Assembly (NCBI RefSeq): GCF_018917865.1
Contig: NZ_JAHLPM010000013.1
Location: forward strand, 31,402-95,401
Length of the DNA stretch: 64,000 nucleotides
Reading direction: 5' to 3'
From: Tissierella simiarum
GTDB taxonomy: Bacteria > Bacillota > Clostridia > Tissierellales > Tissierellaceae
A program made the translations under genes and the position numbers. Positions 56,264 through 64,000 of this stretch are shown in pieces (the stretch's first letter is position 1; each line of letters starts with the position of its first letter). The notes under the pieces are model-generated. The model did no database searches and was not told the origin of the DNA. It worked only from the letters and a program-made list of their open reading frames with translations.

Positions 56264-57619
56264 ATGAGTTTAAATAAAGCGCCAAGGAATAATGTATTTT
56301 ATAGGAATCAAAATTGGATGTACCCTCGAATCGAAAGGGGAGAAGGAATATATCTGATTGGGGAAAACGGAAAGAGATATATTGATGGATGTTCGGGATC
56401 AGCAGTTGCCAATATAGGTCATGGAAATAAAGAAATTGCTCAGTTTACTAAGGAACATATTGAAAGAATTGCTTTTACACATTTGTCCAGATGGACAGTT
56501 GATTCAATTGAAAAATGCGCTAAAAGAATTGCATCTTGGTGTCCAGAAGGATTAAGCCATGTATATTTTGTATCAGGTGGTTCTGAAGCAACCGAAACTG
56601 CTATGAAAATGGCAAGACAATATTTTGTTGAAAGAGATGGAAAAACAAACAAGTGGAAAATTATATCCAAATGGAACTCTTATCATGGCGCTACGTTAGG
56701 GTCTTTATCTATGACAGGAACCATTGGTAGAAGAAAAATATATGATCCTTTATTAGCTAGTTTCCCGAAAATTAGTCAGTTTTATCATTATAGAAACCCG
56801 TGGGGAGCAAAATCTTTGGAAGAAACAAGTATACTTGCTGCCAAGGAACTAGAAATGGAGATTCTTAGCCAAGGACAAGATAATGTTGCTGCGTTTATTT
56901 CTGAACCAGTGGTAGGATCAGCGGCACCAGGTTGCCATCCTGAAAAGATTTATTTTGATATGGTAAGAGAAATTTGTGATAAGTACGATATTTTATTTAT
57001 AATGGATGAAGTTATGGCGGGCTCAGGTAGAACGGGAAAGAAAATGGCATCAGATCACTTTCAAGCAAAACCAGATATTCTTGTTGTTGCTAAAGGTCTA
57101 AGTAGTGGATATACCCCAATAGGTGCAGCTGTATGTACAACTGAAGTTTTTGAAACAATTATGGTTAAGGGATCGGGTAACTTTATTCATGGACATACTT
57201 ATGCTGGTAACCCGTTATCTTGTGGAATCGCTGATAAGGTTATGGAAATCATTGAAAGAGAAAATTATATAGAAAATTGTGCTATTCAAGGAGAGTATTT
57301 AATCAATAAGTTAGATGAACTTTATAAGTATCCTATAGTAGGAGATATTAGAGGGAAAGGGCTCATGATAGGTATAGAATTTGTTAAGGATAAGGAGACA
57401 AAAGAACCATTTGATTCATCTGTTAATGTAAAAGGAAAAATTACTCTTAACTGTTTAGAAGAAGGTCTAGTTCCATATCCAGGTGGAGGATCAGTTGATG
57501 GAGTACGAGGAGATCATATATTATTAGCTCCACCAATAAATATAACTAGAGAAGAAGTAGATCTATTATATGAAAAATTAGAAACAGCTATTAAGAAGTT
57601 ATCAGAACAATTATTCTAG
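56264..57619 (+). CDS. Class III (omega-amino acid type) PLP aminotransferase
   Basis: A 451-residue fold-type I aminotransferase. It has YIDGCSGSAVANIGHG at the N-terminus, FVSGGSEATETAMKMARQ for PLP phosphate binding near residue 108, and SYHGATLGSLSMTG. FIMDEVMAGSGRTG carries the PLP-binding Asp near 247, and VVAKGLSSGYTPIGA carries the Schiff-base Lys near 275. Class III enzymes remove amino groups from omega- or beta-amino acids, with pyruvate or 2-oxoglutarate as acceptor. In this operon it probably makes the keto acid used by the BKACE enzyme. The ribosome site is AAGGGGG; the next gene begins 11 bp after the stop. Confidence 0.92.
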   Translation: MSLNKAPRNNVFYRNQNWMYPRIERGEGIYLIGENGKRYIDGCSGSAVANIGHGNKEIAQFTKEHIERIAFTHLSRWTVDSIEKCAKRIASWCPEGLSHVYFVSGGSEATETAMKMARQYFVERDGKTNKWKIISKWNSYHGATLGSLSMTGTIGRRKIYDPLLASFPKISQFYHYRNPWGAKSLEETSILAAKELEMEILSQGQDNVAAFISEPVVGSAAPGCHPEKIYFDMVREICDKYDILFIMDEVMAGSGRTGKKMASDHFQAKPDILVVAKGLSSGYTPIGAAVCTTEVFETIMVKGSGNFIHGHTYAGNPLSCGIADKVMEIIERENYIENCAIQGEYLINKLDELYKYPIVGDIRGKGLMIGIEFVKDKETKEPFDSSVNVKGKITLNCLEEGLVPYPGGGSVDGVRGDHILLAPPINITREEVDLLYEKLETAIKKLSEQLF

Positions 57620-57630
57620 GAGGGAATAGA

Positions 57631-58482
57631 ATGAGTTATAGAAAAGAAAAATTAATTATAACCGTAGCTTTAACGGGAAATGTTCCTACTAAAGAAATGA
57701 ATCCAAATACTCCCGTTACAGTAGATGAAATAGTTGAAGATATCATTAGATGTAAAGAAGCTGGGGCATCTGTAGCTCATATTCATGTGAGGGATCATAA
57801 GGGAGAACCAACTTGTGAAAGACATTTATATAAAGAGATATTAGACAAATTAGAAGAAAGAGATTGTGATATTATAACACAACTATCTACTGGAGCAAGA
57901 GGTGGAGGAAATACAGCCGAATGGCGTGGGCAGATGTTAGATTTAAACGCAGAAATGGCAAGTTTATCTACAGGCTCATCCAATTTTCCTTCACAAGTAA
58001 ATGCTAATTCTTTTGAATTAATAAGGGAATTAGCTGCAAAGATGTATGCTAACAATATTAAACCTGAAATAGAAGCCTTCGATTTAGGCATGATAGATAA
58101 TTCTTCTTATTTATTAAAAGAGGGGGTACTTAAGGCGCCATTACAATTCAATCTAGTAATGAATGTGAGAGGATCAGCAAAAGGTACACCAAGAAATCTT
58201 TTACATATGGTTGAATCCTTACCAAAAGGTTCTACATTTACTGTATCAGGAATTGGGGCAAGTCAAGTGCCCATGTTAACTATGGCTATACTATTAGGCG
58301 GTCATGCTAGAACAGGATTAGAAGATACAATACTTTATGATAAAGGAGTATTAGCTACTAATATAATGTTAATTGAAAGAGTAAAAAGAATTGCAAAAGA
58401 ATTAGGAAGAGAAATAGCAACACCTGATGAAGCTAGAAGAATATTGGGTATAAAGAAAGTTGAGGAAGGCTACGCACTTTAG
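57631..58482 (+). CDS. Beta-keto acid cleavage enzyme (BKACE, DUF849 family)
   Basis: A 283-residue TIM-barrel enzyme of the family that condenses a beta-keto acid with acetyl-CoA and splits it to acetoacetate plus a shortened acyl-CoA. The zinc ligands are visible as AHIHVRD near residue 50 and the Glu of RTGLEDTI near residue 230, which also holds the catalytic Arg and Asp. In the founding enzyme Kce (lysine fermentation) a Glu in ITGAE contacts the substrate amino group; here that position is Val (LTGNV), so 3-keto-5-aminohexanoate is unlikely to be the substrate. AGGAGGG precedes the ATG. A terminator overlaps its end. Confidence 0.92.
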   Translation: MSYRKEKLIITVALTGNVPTKEMNPNTPVTVDEIVEDIIRCKEAGASVAHIHVRDHKGEPTCERHLYKEILDKLEERDCDIITQLSTGARGGGNTAEWRGQMLDLNAEMASLSTGSSNFPSQVNANSFELIRELAAKMYANNIKPEIEAFDLGMIDNSSYLLKEGVLKAPLQFNLVMNVRGSAKGTPRNLLHMVESLPKGSTFTVSGIGASQVPMLTMAILLGGHARTGLEDTILYDKGVLATNIMLIERVKRIAKELGREIATPDEARRILGIKKVEEGYAL

Positions 58483-58495
58483 TGTAGCCTTTTTA
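58466..58495 (+). terminator. Hairpin at the end of the BKACE gene
   Basis: An 8-bp stem (AAGGCTAC / GTAGCCTT, extendable by two pairs) covers the stop codon and is followed by TTTT. It may reduce rather than abolish transcription into the DUF3870 gene. Confidence 0.65.
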
Positions 58496-58524
58496 TAAAC
58501 TAATATTTAGAAAGGATGTGGACA

Positions 58525-58872
58525 ATGAGAGAAGTAAAAGACTATGGTCCAGATACTGTATATTTTGTTTCTTATTCAAAACTTCCTGAGGATATTTCTG
58601 CTACTTATGTACATAAAGTAGTAGGAGTAGGTTTTCTAATTAATACAAAAACAGGTATTATAGAAGATGTTATGGTAACTTTGATTTCAGACTTGTGTAA
58701 AGATTTCTTAGCATATTTAATGATAGGACATAATATTGAGAGAGACGGTATAGATGAACTTATCGAAAAAGTGGATAAACGATTCTTTGGTTCTTCTCAG
58801 AAAGCCATAATCGTAGGTATTAAGGGAGCCTATGCCAAATATATACAATGGAAGCAAGCAAATAGGGGCTAA
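58525..58872 (+). CDS. DUF3870 domain protein
   Basis: A 115-residue soluble protein matching the DUF3870 family: YFVSYSKLPEDISA near the start, VVGVGFLINTKTGIIEDV in the middle and KAIIVGIKGAYAKYIQW at the end. Its function is unknown. Its place directly after the BKACE gene suggests a role in, or regulation of, the same catabolic route. The ATG at 58525 is chosen because AAAGGA lies 8 nt upstream; an ATG at 58516 overlaps that site. A hairpin terminator follows at 58905. Confidence 0.85.
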   Translation: MREVKDYGPDTVYFVSYSKLPEDISATYVHKVVGVGFLINTKTGIIEDVMVTLISDLCKDFLAYLMIGHNIERDGIDELIEKVDKRFFGSSQKAIIVGIKGAYAKYIQWKQANRG

Positions 58873-58904
58873 AATATAAGATATTAATAATATGCTATAA
58901 AATT

Positions 58905-58940
58905 CAATACTAATGAATGTTAATTTCATTAGTATTGTTC
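58905..58940 (+). terminator. Terminator after the DUF3870 gene
   Basis: A perfect 13-bp stem (CAATACTAATGAA and complement) with a 7-nt loop, followed by a weak T-rich tail. Confidence 0.7.
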
Positions 58941-59053
58941 TGTATGCACATTATTAAAAAAATAAATTATACATATAAATTTGAAATAATTTTAATATAT
59001 TTATAAAGATTATGCAATATTACATTCGTTTTTCAAATATATTGAAATATATG

Positions 59054-59083
59054 TTGCAAAATTCTACTACTTATTACTATAAT
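59054..59083 (+). promoter_or_regulatory. Promoter of the methylmalonyl-CoA mutase operon
   Basis: TTGCAA (59054-59059), 18-bp spacer and TATAAT (59078-59083), 60 bp before the start codon of the mutase large subunit. Confidence 0.65.
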
Positions 59084-59142
59084 AGACTATGAAGAGAGCT
59101 TTATAAAGAAAACTATGCTTTACCAAATAAGGAGGTAAAAAA

Positions 59143-60822
59143 ATGTTTGATGATAAAAAAATTGAAGATATTAAAGCTTCAGTTGATCAATGGGAAAAAA
59201 ACAAGGTTGAGAAAGCTCTGGCTAAGTTTCCAGAAAGAAAAGAAGCCTTTGTAACGGGTTCTAATATTGAAGTTAAAAGGTTATATACGCCTGCGGATAT
59301 AGAGGCTTTAGATTATAATGAGGATCTAGGTCTTCCAGGAGAATATCCATTTACAAGGGGAGTTCAGCCTACCATGTATAGAGGTAGACTATGGACTATG
59401 AGACAATATGCTGGCTTTGCAACGGCAGAGGAGTCTAATCAAAGATATAAATATTTATTGGAACAAGGACAAACAGGTCTTAGTGTTGCTTTTGACTTAC
59501 CAACACAAATAGGTTATGATTCAGATCATGGACTAAGTGAAGGAGAAGTTGGAAAAGTAGGAGTTGCCATAGATTCTTTAAGAGATATGGAATTATTATT
59601 TGACGGAATCCCTTTAGATAAAGTAAGTACATCTATGACTATAAATGCTCCAGCAAGCGTTTTACTTGCCATGTATATAGCTGTTGCAGAAAAACAAGGA
59701 GTCTCAAAAGATAAATTAAGAGGAACCATTCAAAATGACATACTAAAGGAGTACATAGCAAGAGGAACATATATATTTCCACCAGAGCCATCTATGAGAT
59801 TAATAACCAATATTTTTGAATATTGTTCAAAAGAAGTACCTAAATGGAACACTATTAGCATTAGTGGTTACCATATTAGAGAAGCAGGATCTACTGCAGC
59901 TCAGGAAGTAGCGTTTACTTTAGCTGACGGTATAGCTTATGTTGATGCAGCTATTAAAGCTGGTTTAGATGTAGATGATTTTGCTCCAAGATTATCCTTC
60001 TTCTTCAATGCTCATAATGATTTACTAGAAGAAGTAGCTAAATTTAGAGCGGCAAGAAGAATTTGGGCTAAAATAATGAAAGAAAGATTTAAGGCTAAGA
60101 GTGAAAAATCAATGATGTTAAAGTTCCATACTCAAACAGCAGGTTCTACTTTAACGGCTCAACAGCCAGATAACAATATAATAAGAGTTACTATTCAAAC
60201 TCTAGCTGCAATTCTTGGAGGAACTCAATCATTACATACTAACTCTAAAGATGAAGCTTTAGCATTACCAACAGAAGAGTCTGTAAGAATAGCATTAAGA
60301 ACCCAACAAATAGTAGCCTATGAAAGTGGTGTAACGGAAACTATAGATCCGTTGGCAGGATCTTATTATGTAGAAAGTCTAACAAGTAAAATAGAAGAAG
60401 AAGCTTATAACTATATTGAAAGAATAGATGAATTAGGTGGAGCACCTAGAGCAATAGCTAAAGGATATATACAAAAGGAAATTCAAAACAGTGCTTATAA
60501 ATATCAAATGGAAGTTGAATCCCAAGAAAGAATTGTTGTAGGGGTGAATAAATTCCATATAGATGAAACAGATAAGAAGGATTTATTAAAAGTAGATCCA
60601 GCAGTAGAAAAATTACAAAGAGAAAAATTGGAAGCTTTAAGGTCTGAAAGAAATAATGAAGAAGTAGAAACAACTTTAAAGGTATTAAAAGAAAAGGCAG
60701 AAACAGAGGAAAATCTAATGCCATTTATATTAGATGCAGTTAAGGCTTATGCTACACTTGGAGAAATCTGTGGTGTATTAAGAGAAGTATTTGGTGAATA
60801 TGAGCAATCTGTAATATTATAA
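59143..60822 (+). CDS. Methylmalonyl-CoA mutase, large (catalytic) subunit
   Basis: A 559-residue B12-mutase catalytic subunit without its own cobalamin domain. It has [16 protein letters not shown] near residue 84, [43 protein letters not shown] and [17 protein letters not shown]. It keeps the Arg of ARGTYIFP, which contacts the substrate carboxylate in methylmalonyl-CoA mutase; isobutyryl-CoA mutase has Gln there. It interconverts (R)-methylmalonyl-CoA and succinyl-CoA together with the next gene product. AGGAGG precedes the ATG. It heads the operon mutase-B12 subunit-meaB-epimerase-carboxyltransferase. Confidence 0.95.
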   Translation: MFDDKKIEDIKASVDQWEKNKVEKALAKFPERKEAFVTGSNIEVKRLYTPADIEALDYNEDLGLPGEYPFTRGVQPTMYRGRLWTMRQYAGFATAEESNQRYKYLLEQGQTGLSVAFDLPTQIGYDSDHGLSEGEVGKVGVAIDSLRDMELLFDGIPLDKVSTSMTINAPASVLLAMYIAVAEKQGVSKDKLRGTIQNDILKEYIARGTYIFPPEPSMRLITNIFEYCSKEVPKWNTISISGYHIREAGSTAAQEVAFTLADGIAYVDAAIKAGLDVDDFAPRLSFFFNAHNDLLEEVAKFRAARRIWAKIMKERFKAKSEKSMMLKFHTQTAGSTLTAQQPDNNIIRVTIQTLAAILGGTQSLHTNSKDEALALPTEESVRIALRTQQIVAYESGVTETIDPLAGSYYVESLTSKIEEEAYNYIERIDELGGAPRAIAKGYIQKEIQNSAYKYQMEVESQERIVVGVNKFHIDETDKKDLLKVDPAVEKLQREKLEALRSERNNEEVETTLKVLKEKAETEENLMPFILDAVKAYATLGEICGVLREVFGEYEQSVIL

Positions 60823-60842
60823 GAAAATGAGGAGGCATAAAA

Positions 60843-61238
60843 ATGGAAAGACCAATTAGAGTATTGGTAGCTAAACCGGGATTAGACGGTCATGATAGAG
60901 GAGCTAAAGTAATTGCTAGAGCATTAAGGGATGCAGGTATGGAAGTTATATATACAGGTCTTAGACAAACACCAGAACAAATAGTAGCGGCAGCAATTCA
61001 AGAAGACGTGGATGTAGTAGCTATGAGTATTTTATCAGGAGCACATAATCACTTATTTCCTAAAGTAGTTAATCTATTGAAGGAAGAAGGAGCTGACGAC
61101 GTATTAATAATGGGTGGAGGAGTTATTCCAGAAGATGATATACCTTTCTTAAAGGAATCAGGAATAGAAGCTATATTTACTCCAGGAACACCAACAAAGG
61201 ATGTTATAGAGTTTATTGAAAACAACCTAAAAAGATAA
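60843..61238 (+). CDS. Methylmalonyl-CoA mutase, cobalamin-binding small subunit
   Basis: A 131-residue B12-binding domain. It has [22 protein letters not shown] with the DxHxxG motif that provides the axial His to cobalt, [10 protein letters not shown] for the dimethylbenzimidazole tail, and [10 protein letters not shown]. It pairs with the large subunit encoded 20 bp upstream. It requires adenosylcobalamin, which the PduO-type adenosyltransferase at 19.9 kb can make. GGAGG lies 7 nt before the ATG. Confidence 0.96.
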   Translation: MERPIRVLVAKPGLDGHDRGAKVIARALRDAGMEVIYTGLRQTPEQIVAAAIQEDVDVVAMSILSGAHNHLFPKVVNLLKEEGADDVLIMGGGVIPEDDIPFLKESGIEAIFTPGTPTKDVIEFIENNLKR

Positions 61239-61257
61239 TAATAGGTGGTGTTTTAAG

Positions 61258-62193
61258 TTGAACATTGAAGAGAGACTTTTAAAAGGTGACAAAAGAGCTT
61301 GTGCCAGATTAATAACTATGGTAGAAAACAATGATAAGGAATCCATAGATATAATAAAAAAATTGTATAAATATTCAGGGGGGGCTTATGTAATTGGAAT
61401 TACTGGCCCTCCAGGCAGTGGTAAATCTACATTAACAGATAGATTAACTAAGGAGCTAAGAAAACAAGGGAAAAAGGTTGGAATCGTAGCCATAGATCCT
61501 ACTAGCCCCTTTACAGGCGGTGCCATTCTAGGTGATAGAATTAGAATGAGTGATCTTGCCTTAGATAAAGATGTATTTATAAGAAGTATGGGGACTCGTG
61601 GCTCTTTAGGAGGTATGTCAAAAGCTACTTGGGCTGCTGTAAAGGTTCTTGATATATATGGATGCGATTATATATTCATTGAAACTGTAGGAGTAGGTCA
61701 ATCAGAGATTGATATTGTAAAAATGGCAGATACGGTACTTATGGTAATGGTTCCTAATTTAGGAGATGATATTCAAGCTATTAAGGCAGGAATAATGGAA
61801 ATAGCTGATGTATTTGCAATTAACAAATCTGACTTAGATGGAGCAGATAAAACACAGGTAGAAATTGAAATGAACTTAGATTTAAACGAAAAAAGAGACT
61901 ATCGTCCTCCAGTAGTGAAGGTATCAGCAGGGCTAAATAAAGATATAGATGTACTTTTAGAAAAGTTATTTGAACATAAAGGATATTTAGAAGCAACTAA
62001 TGAGTTAGAAAAAATAAGGACTAGAAATAATAAGTTAGAGATATTAAAGTTGGTTGAAGAAGAACTAATGAATTTAATAATTGATAGAGCGGTAAAAGAA
62101 GATTTGATAGAGGATTTATCTAAAGAAGTTACATTAAGAACTATAGATCCTTATACAGCCAAGGATAAAATAATAAGTTTAATTAATAAATAG
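61258..62193 (+). CDS. meaB: MeaB, GTPase chaperone of methylmalonyl-CoA mutase
   Basis: A 311-residue G3E-family P-loop GTPase: Walker [11 protein letters not shown] near residue 48, [28 protein letters not shown] (the Walker B/switch region) and [10 protein letters not shown] for guanine specificity. MeaB loads adenosylcobalamin into the mutase and protects it from inactivation. The start is TTG with GGTGGTG upstream at a somewhat long spacing. It lies between the B12 subunit and the epimerase genes, the usual arrangement. Confidence 0.96.
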   Translation: MNIEERLLKGDKRACARLITMVENNDKESIDIIKKLYKYSGGAYVIGITGPPGSGKSTLTDRLTKELRKQGKKVGIVAIDPTSPFTGGAILGDRIRMSDLALDKDVFIRSMGTRGSLGGMSKATWAAVKVLDIYGCDYIFIETVGVGQSEIDIVKMADTVLMVMVPNLGDDIQAIKAGIMEIADVFAINKSDLDGADKTQVEIEMNLDLNEKRDYRPPVVKVSAGLNKDIDVLLEKLFEHKGYLEATNELEKIRTRNNKLEILKLVEEELMNLIIDRAVKEDLIEDLSKEVTLRTIDPYTAKDKIISLINK

Positions 62194-62204
62194 GAGGTTA
62201 TGGA

Positions 62205-62606
62205 ATGGTTAGCAAAGTAGATCATATTGGTATCGCTGTTAAAGATTTAAATGAAACTTTAAAGTTTTATGAAGAAATACTTGGTATTAAATGTGTTAGT
62301 ACGGAAGTTGTAGAAGAGCAAAAAGTTAAAGTTGCTTTCTTACCCATAGGAGATACAGAAGTAGAATTACTTGAGTCTACAGAAGAAAATGGTCCAATAG
62401 CTAAGTTTATCGAGAAAAAAGGTGAAGGAATCCAACATATAGCTTATAAAGTAGAGGATATAGAAAAGACCTTAGAAGAATTAAAGGCAAAAGGTATTAA
62501 ATTAATAGATGAAAAACCAAGATATGGTGCTGGTGGTGCTAAAATTGCATTTTTACATCCAAAATCAACTTTTGGAGTTTTAATAGAGCTTTGCCAAAGA
62601 GATTAA
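62205..62606 (+). CDS. mce: Methylmalonyl-CoA epimerase
   Basis: A 133-residue glyoxalase-fold (VOC) enzyme that interconverts the (R) and (S) forms of methylmalonyl-CoA. It has [24 protein letters not shown] at the start, with a metal His at residue 7, [14 protein letters not shown] with the second His near 85, and [27 protein letters not shown] at the end with the metal Glu. It links the (S)-specific carboxyltransferase or decarboxylase to the (R)-specific mutase. AGGAGG lies upstream of the ATG. Confidence 0.96.
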   Translation: MVSKVDHIGIAVKDLNETLKFYEEILGIKCVSTEVVEEQKVKVAFLPIGDTEVELLESTEENGPIAKFIEKKGEGIQHIAYKVEDIEKTLEELKAKGIKLIDEKPRYGAGGAKIAFLHPKSTFGVLIELCQRD

Positions 62607-62633
62607 GGAGTAAATATAAAAAGGAGGGTAAAA

Positions 62634-64000
62634 ATGAAGGAAAAAATTGAAACACTCCTAGAAACCAAGAAAAAAATAGAACTTGGCGGTGGAGAAAAAA
62701 GGATTGAGAAACAGCATAAATCTGGTAAGCTAACAGCAAGAGAAAGAATTAATCTATTACTAGATGAAGGAAGTTTCGTTGAAGTGGATAAGTTTGTAGA
62801 GCATAGATGTACAAACTTTGATATGGAAAAAGTAGAAGCTCCTGCTGATGGTGTAGTAACTGGATATGGTACAGTAAATGGCAGATTAGTTTTTGTTTAT
62901 GCTCAAGACTTCACAGTATTAGGTGGTTCTTTAGGTGAAATGCATGCAGCGAAAATATGTAAAGTGCAAGAAATGGCTATTAAAATGGGAGCACCTATAG
63001 TAGGATTTAATGACTCTGGTGGTGCAAGAATTCAAGAAGGTGTAGATGCTCTATCAGGTTATGGGAAAATATTTTATAACAACACTATAGCTTCAGGAGT
63101 TATTCCTCAAATATCAGTAATAATGGGACCTTGTGCAGGAGGAGCAGTTTATTCTCCAGCTTTAACCGACTTTATTTTCATGGTAGATAAAACTAGTATG
63201 ATGTTTATAACAGGTCCTCAAGTAATTAAATCTGTAACAGGAGAAGAGGTTACACAAGAGGAATTAGGAGGAGCTAATACTCACAACAAAGTAAGCGGTG
63301 TAGCTCACTTTATGGATAATACAGAAGAAGAGTGTATTACTAGGATTAAAACTCTATTAAGTTATTTACCTTCAAATAACTTAGAAGAAGCACCAGTATA
63401 TGATACTAATGATGAAATAAACAGGTTAGAAGAAAAATTAAATGAACTTATACCGATAAATCCTAATAAGCCTTACGATATGAAAGAAGTTATTAAGTTA
63501 TTAGCTGATGAAGGAGAATTCTTTGAAGTTCAACCTTATTTTGCACAAAATATTATAACTGGATACATAAGATTAAATGGCAAGACCATTGGAGTAGTAG
63601 GAAACCAACCTAAGATATTAGCAGGATGTTTAGATATAAATGCTTCTGACAAAGCAGGAAGATTTATAAGAACTTGTGATGCCTTTAATATTCCGCTTCT
63701 TAACTTAGTAGATGTTCCGGGATTTTTACCAGGAACAGATCAAGAATATGGTGGAATTATTAGACATGGAGCTAAAATGCTTTATGCCTATAGTGAAGCG
63801 ACTGTTCCTAAAGTTACACTAATAGTTAGAAAAGCTTACGGTGGAGCATATCTTGCTATGTGTAGTAAAGACTTAGGAGCAGACCAAGTATTTGCATGGC
63901 CAAATGCAGAAATTGCAGTAATGGGTCCAGATGGAGCAGCTAATATAATATTTAAAAAGGATATTGAAAACTCTAATGATCCTATAAATACAAGACAAGA
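62634..64000 (+). CDS. Propionyl-CoA carboxylase / methylmalonyl-CoA decarboxylase carboxyltransferase subunit, 5' part
   Basis: The frame is open from the ATG at 62634 (AAGGAGGG upstream) through the end of the window, 455 codons, so the last part is missing. It is the biotin-dependent acyl-CoA carboxyltransferase family: [19 protein letters not shown] at the N-terminus, [26 protein letters not shown] with one oxyanion hole, [17 protein letters not shown], and [37 protein letters not shown] with the second. Behind a mutase and epimerase in an anaerobe it is most likely the alpha subunit of the Na+-pumping methylmalonyl-CoA decarboxylase or of a transcarboxylase-type complex. The direction depends on genes beyond the edge. 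Confidence 0.93.
   Translation, partial: MKEKIETLLETKKKIELGGGEKRIEKQHKSGKLTARERINLLLDEGSFVEVDKFVEHRCTNFDMEKVEAPADGVVTGYGTVNGRLVFVYAQDFTVLGGSLGEMHAAKICKVQEMAIKMGAPIVGFNDSGGARIQEGVDALSGYGKIFYNNTIASGVIPQISVIMGPCAGGAVYSPALTDFIFMVDKTSMMFITGPQVIKSVTGEEVTQEELGGANTHNKVSGVAHFMDNTEEECITRIKTLLSYLPSNNLEEAPVYDTNDEINRLEEKLNELIPINPNKPYDMKEVIKLLADEGEFFEVQPYFAQNIITGYIRLNGKTIGVVGNQPKILAGCLDINASDKAGRFIRTCDAFNIPLLNLVDVPGFLPGTDQEYGGIIRHGAKMLYAYSEATVPKVTLIVRKAYGGAYLAMCSKDLGADQVFAWPNAEIAVMGPDGAANIIFKKDIENSNDPINTRQ

Overview
The window is AT-rich, densely coded DNA from a low-GC, spore-forming, strictly anaerobic Firmicute of the Clostridia. A member of the Tissierellales or a close relative fits, but that is inference. 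Support for sporulation comes from spoVT, a SpoVB-like flippase, yabP, yabQ, spoIIE and purR-spoVG. Support for an anaerobic life style comes from a superoxide reductase, an iron-sulfur type anaerobic glycerol-3-phosphate dehydrogenase, a crotonase/HBD pair and a B12-dependent methylmalonyl-CoA module. No rRNA, tRNA, CRISPR array, prophage or insertion sequence was recognised.

Layout. 1-5 kb: the 3' end of a glycine dehydrogenase subunit-2-like gene, an NAD-kinase/AcoX-like protein, a small membrane fragment, a peroxiredoxin, a Nudix hydrolase and a membrane-anchored MutS-like ATPase. 5-10 kb: a chemoreceptor, a MarR-MATE efflux pair with a palindromic operator over its promoter, and a secreted CAP-domain protein beside a truncated tandem copy of itself. 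10-16.5 kb: glycerol catabolism, with a decayed glpK remnant, glpF, glpK and three genes of an anaerobic glycerol-3-phosphate dehydrogenase. Two near-identical promoter-plus-terminator leaders precede glpF and the dehydrogenase genes. 16.5-31 kb: housekeeping genes on both strands: tyrS with a Tyr T-box, superoxide reductase, an rRNA methyltransferase, cobalamin adenosyltransferase, a sensorless chemoreceptor, a PAS-PP2C phosphatase, pgi, a nitroreductase, crt-hbd, an LCP protein, an alpha/beta hydrolase and murC.

31-54.6 kb: a long block in the same order as the purR to ftsH region of Bacillus subtilis: purR, spoVG, glmU, prs, pth, mfd, a PrsA-like lipoprotein, spoVT, a SpoVB-like flippase, mazG/yabN, HU, yabO, yabP, yabQ, divIC, yabR, spoIIE, yabS, yabT, tilS, hpt, ftsH. 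Promoters can be read for spoVG (sigma-H type) and spoIIE (sigma-A type with the unusual 21-bp spacer and candidate Spo0A boxes).

54.6-64 kb: two adjacent catabolic operons. The first has a strong promoter and a leader ending in an intrinsic terminator. It encodes a cation symporter of the glutamate/dicarboxylate family with altered binding-site residues, a class III aminotransferase, a beta-keto acid cleavage enzyme (BKACE) and a DUF3870 protein. Together these look like an uptake and degradation route for an unidentified amino acid through a beta-keto acid. The second has its own promoter and encodes the large and small subunits of methylmalonyl-CoA mutase, MeaB, methylmalonyl-CoA epimerase and a biotin-dependent carboxyltransferase that runs off the window. 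The cobalamin adenosyltransferase at 19.9 kb could supply the mutase cofactor. The symporter-aminotransferase-BKACE-DUF3870 operon and the duplicated glycerol leaders are the least ordinary parts of the window.
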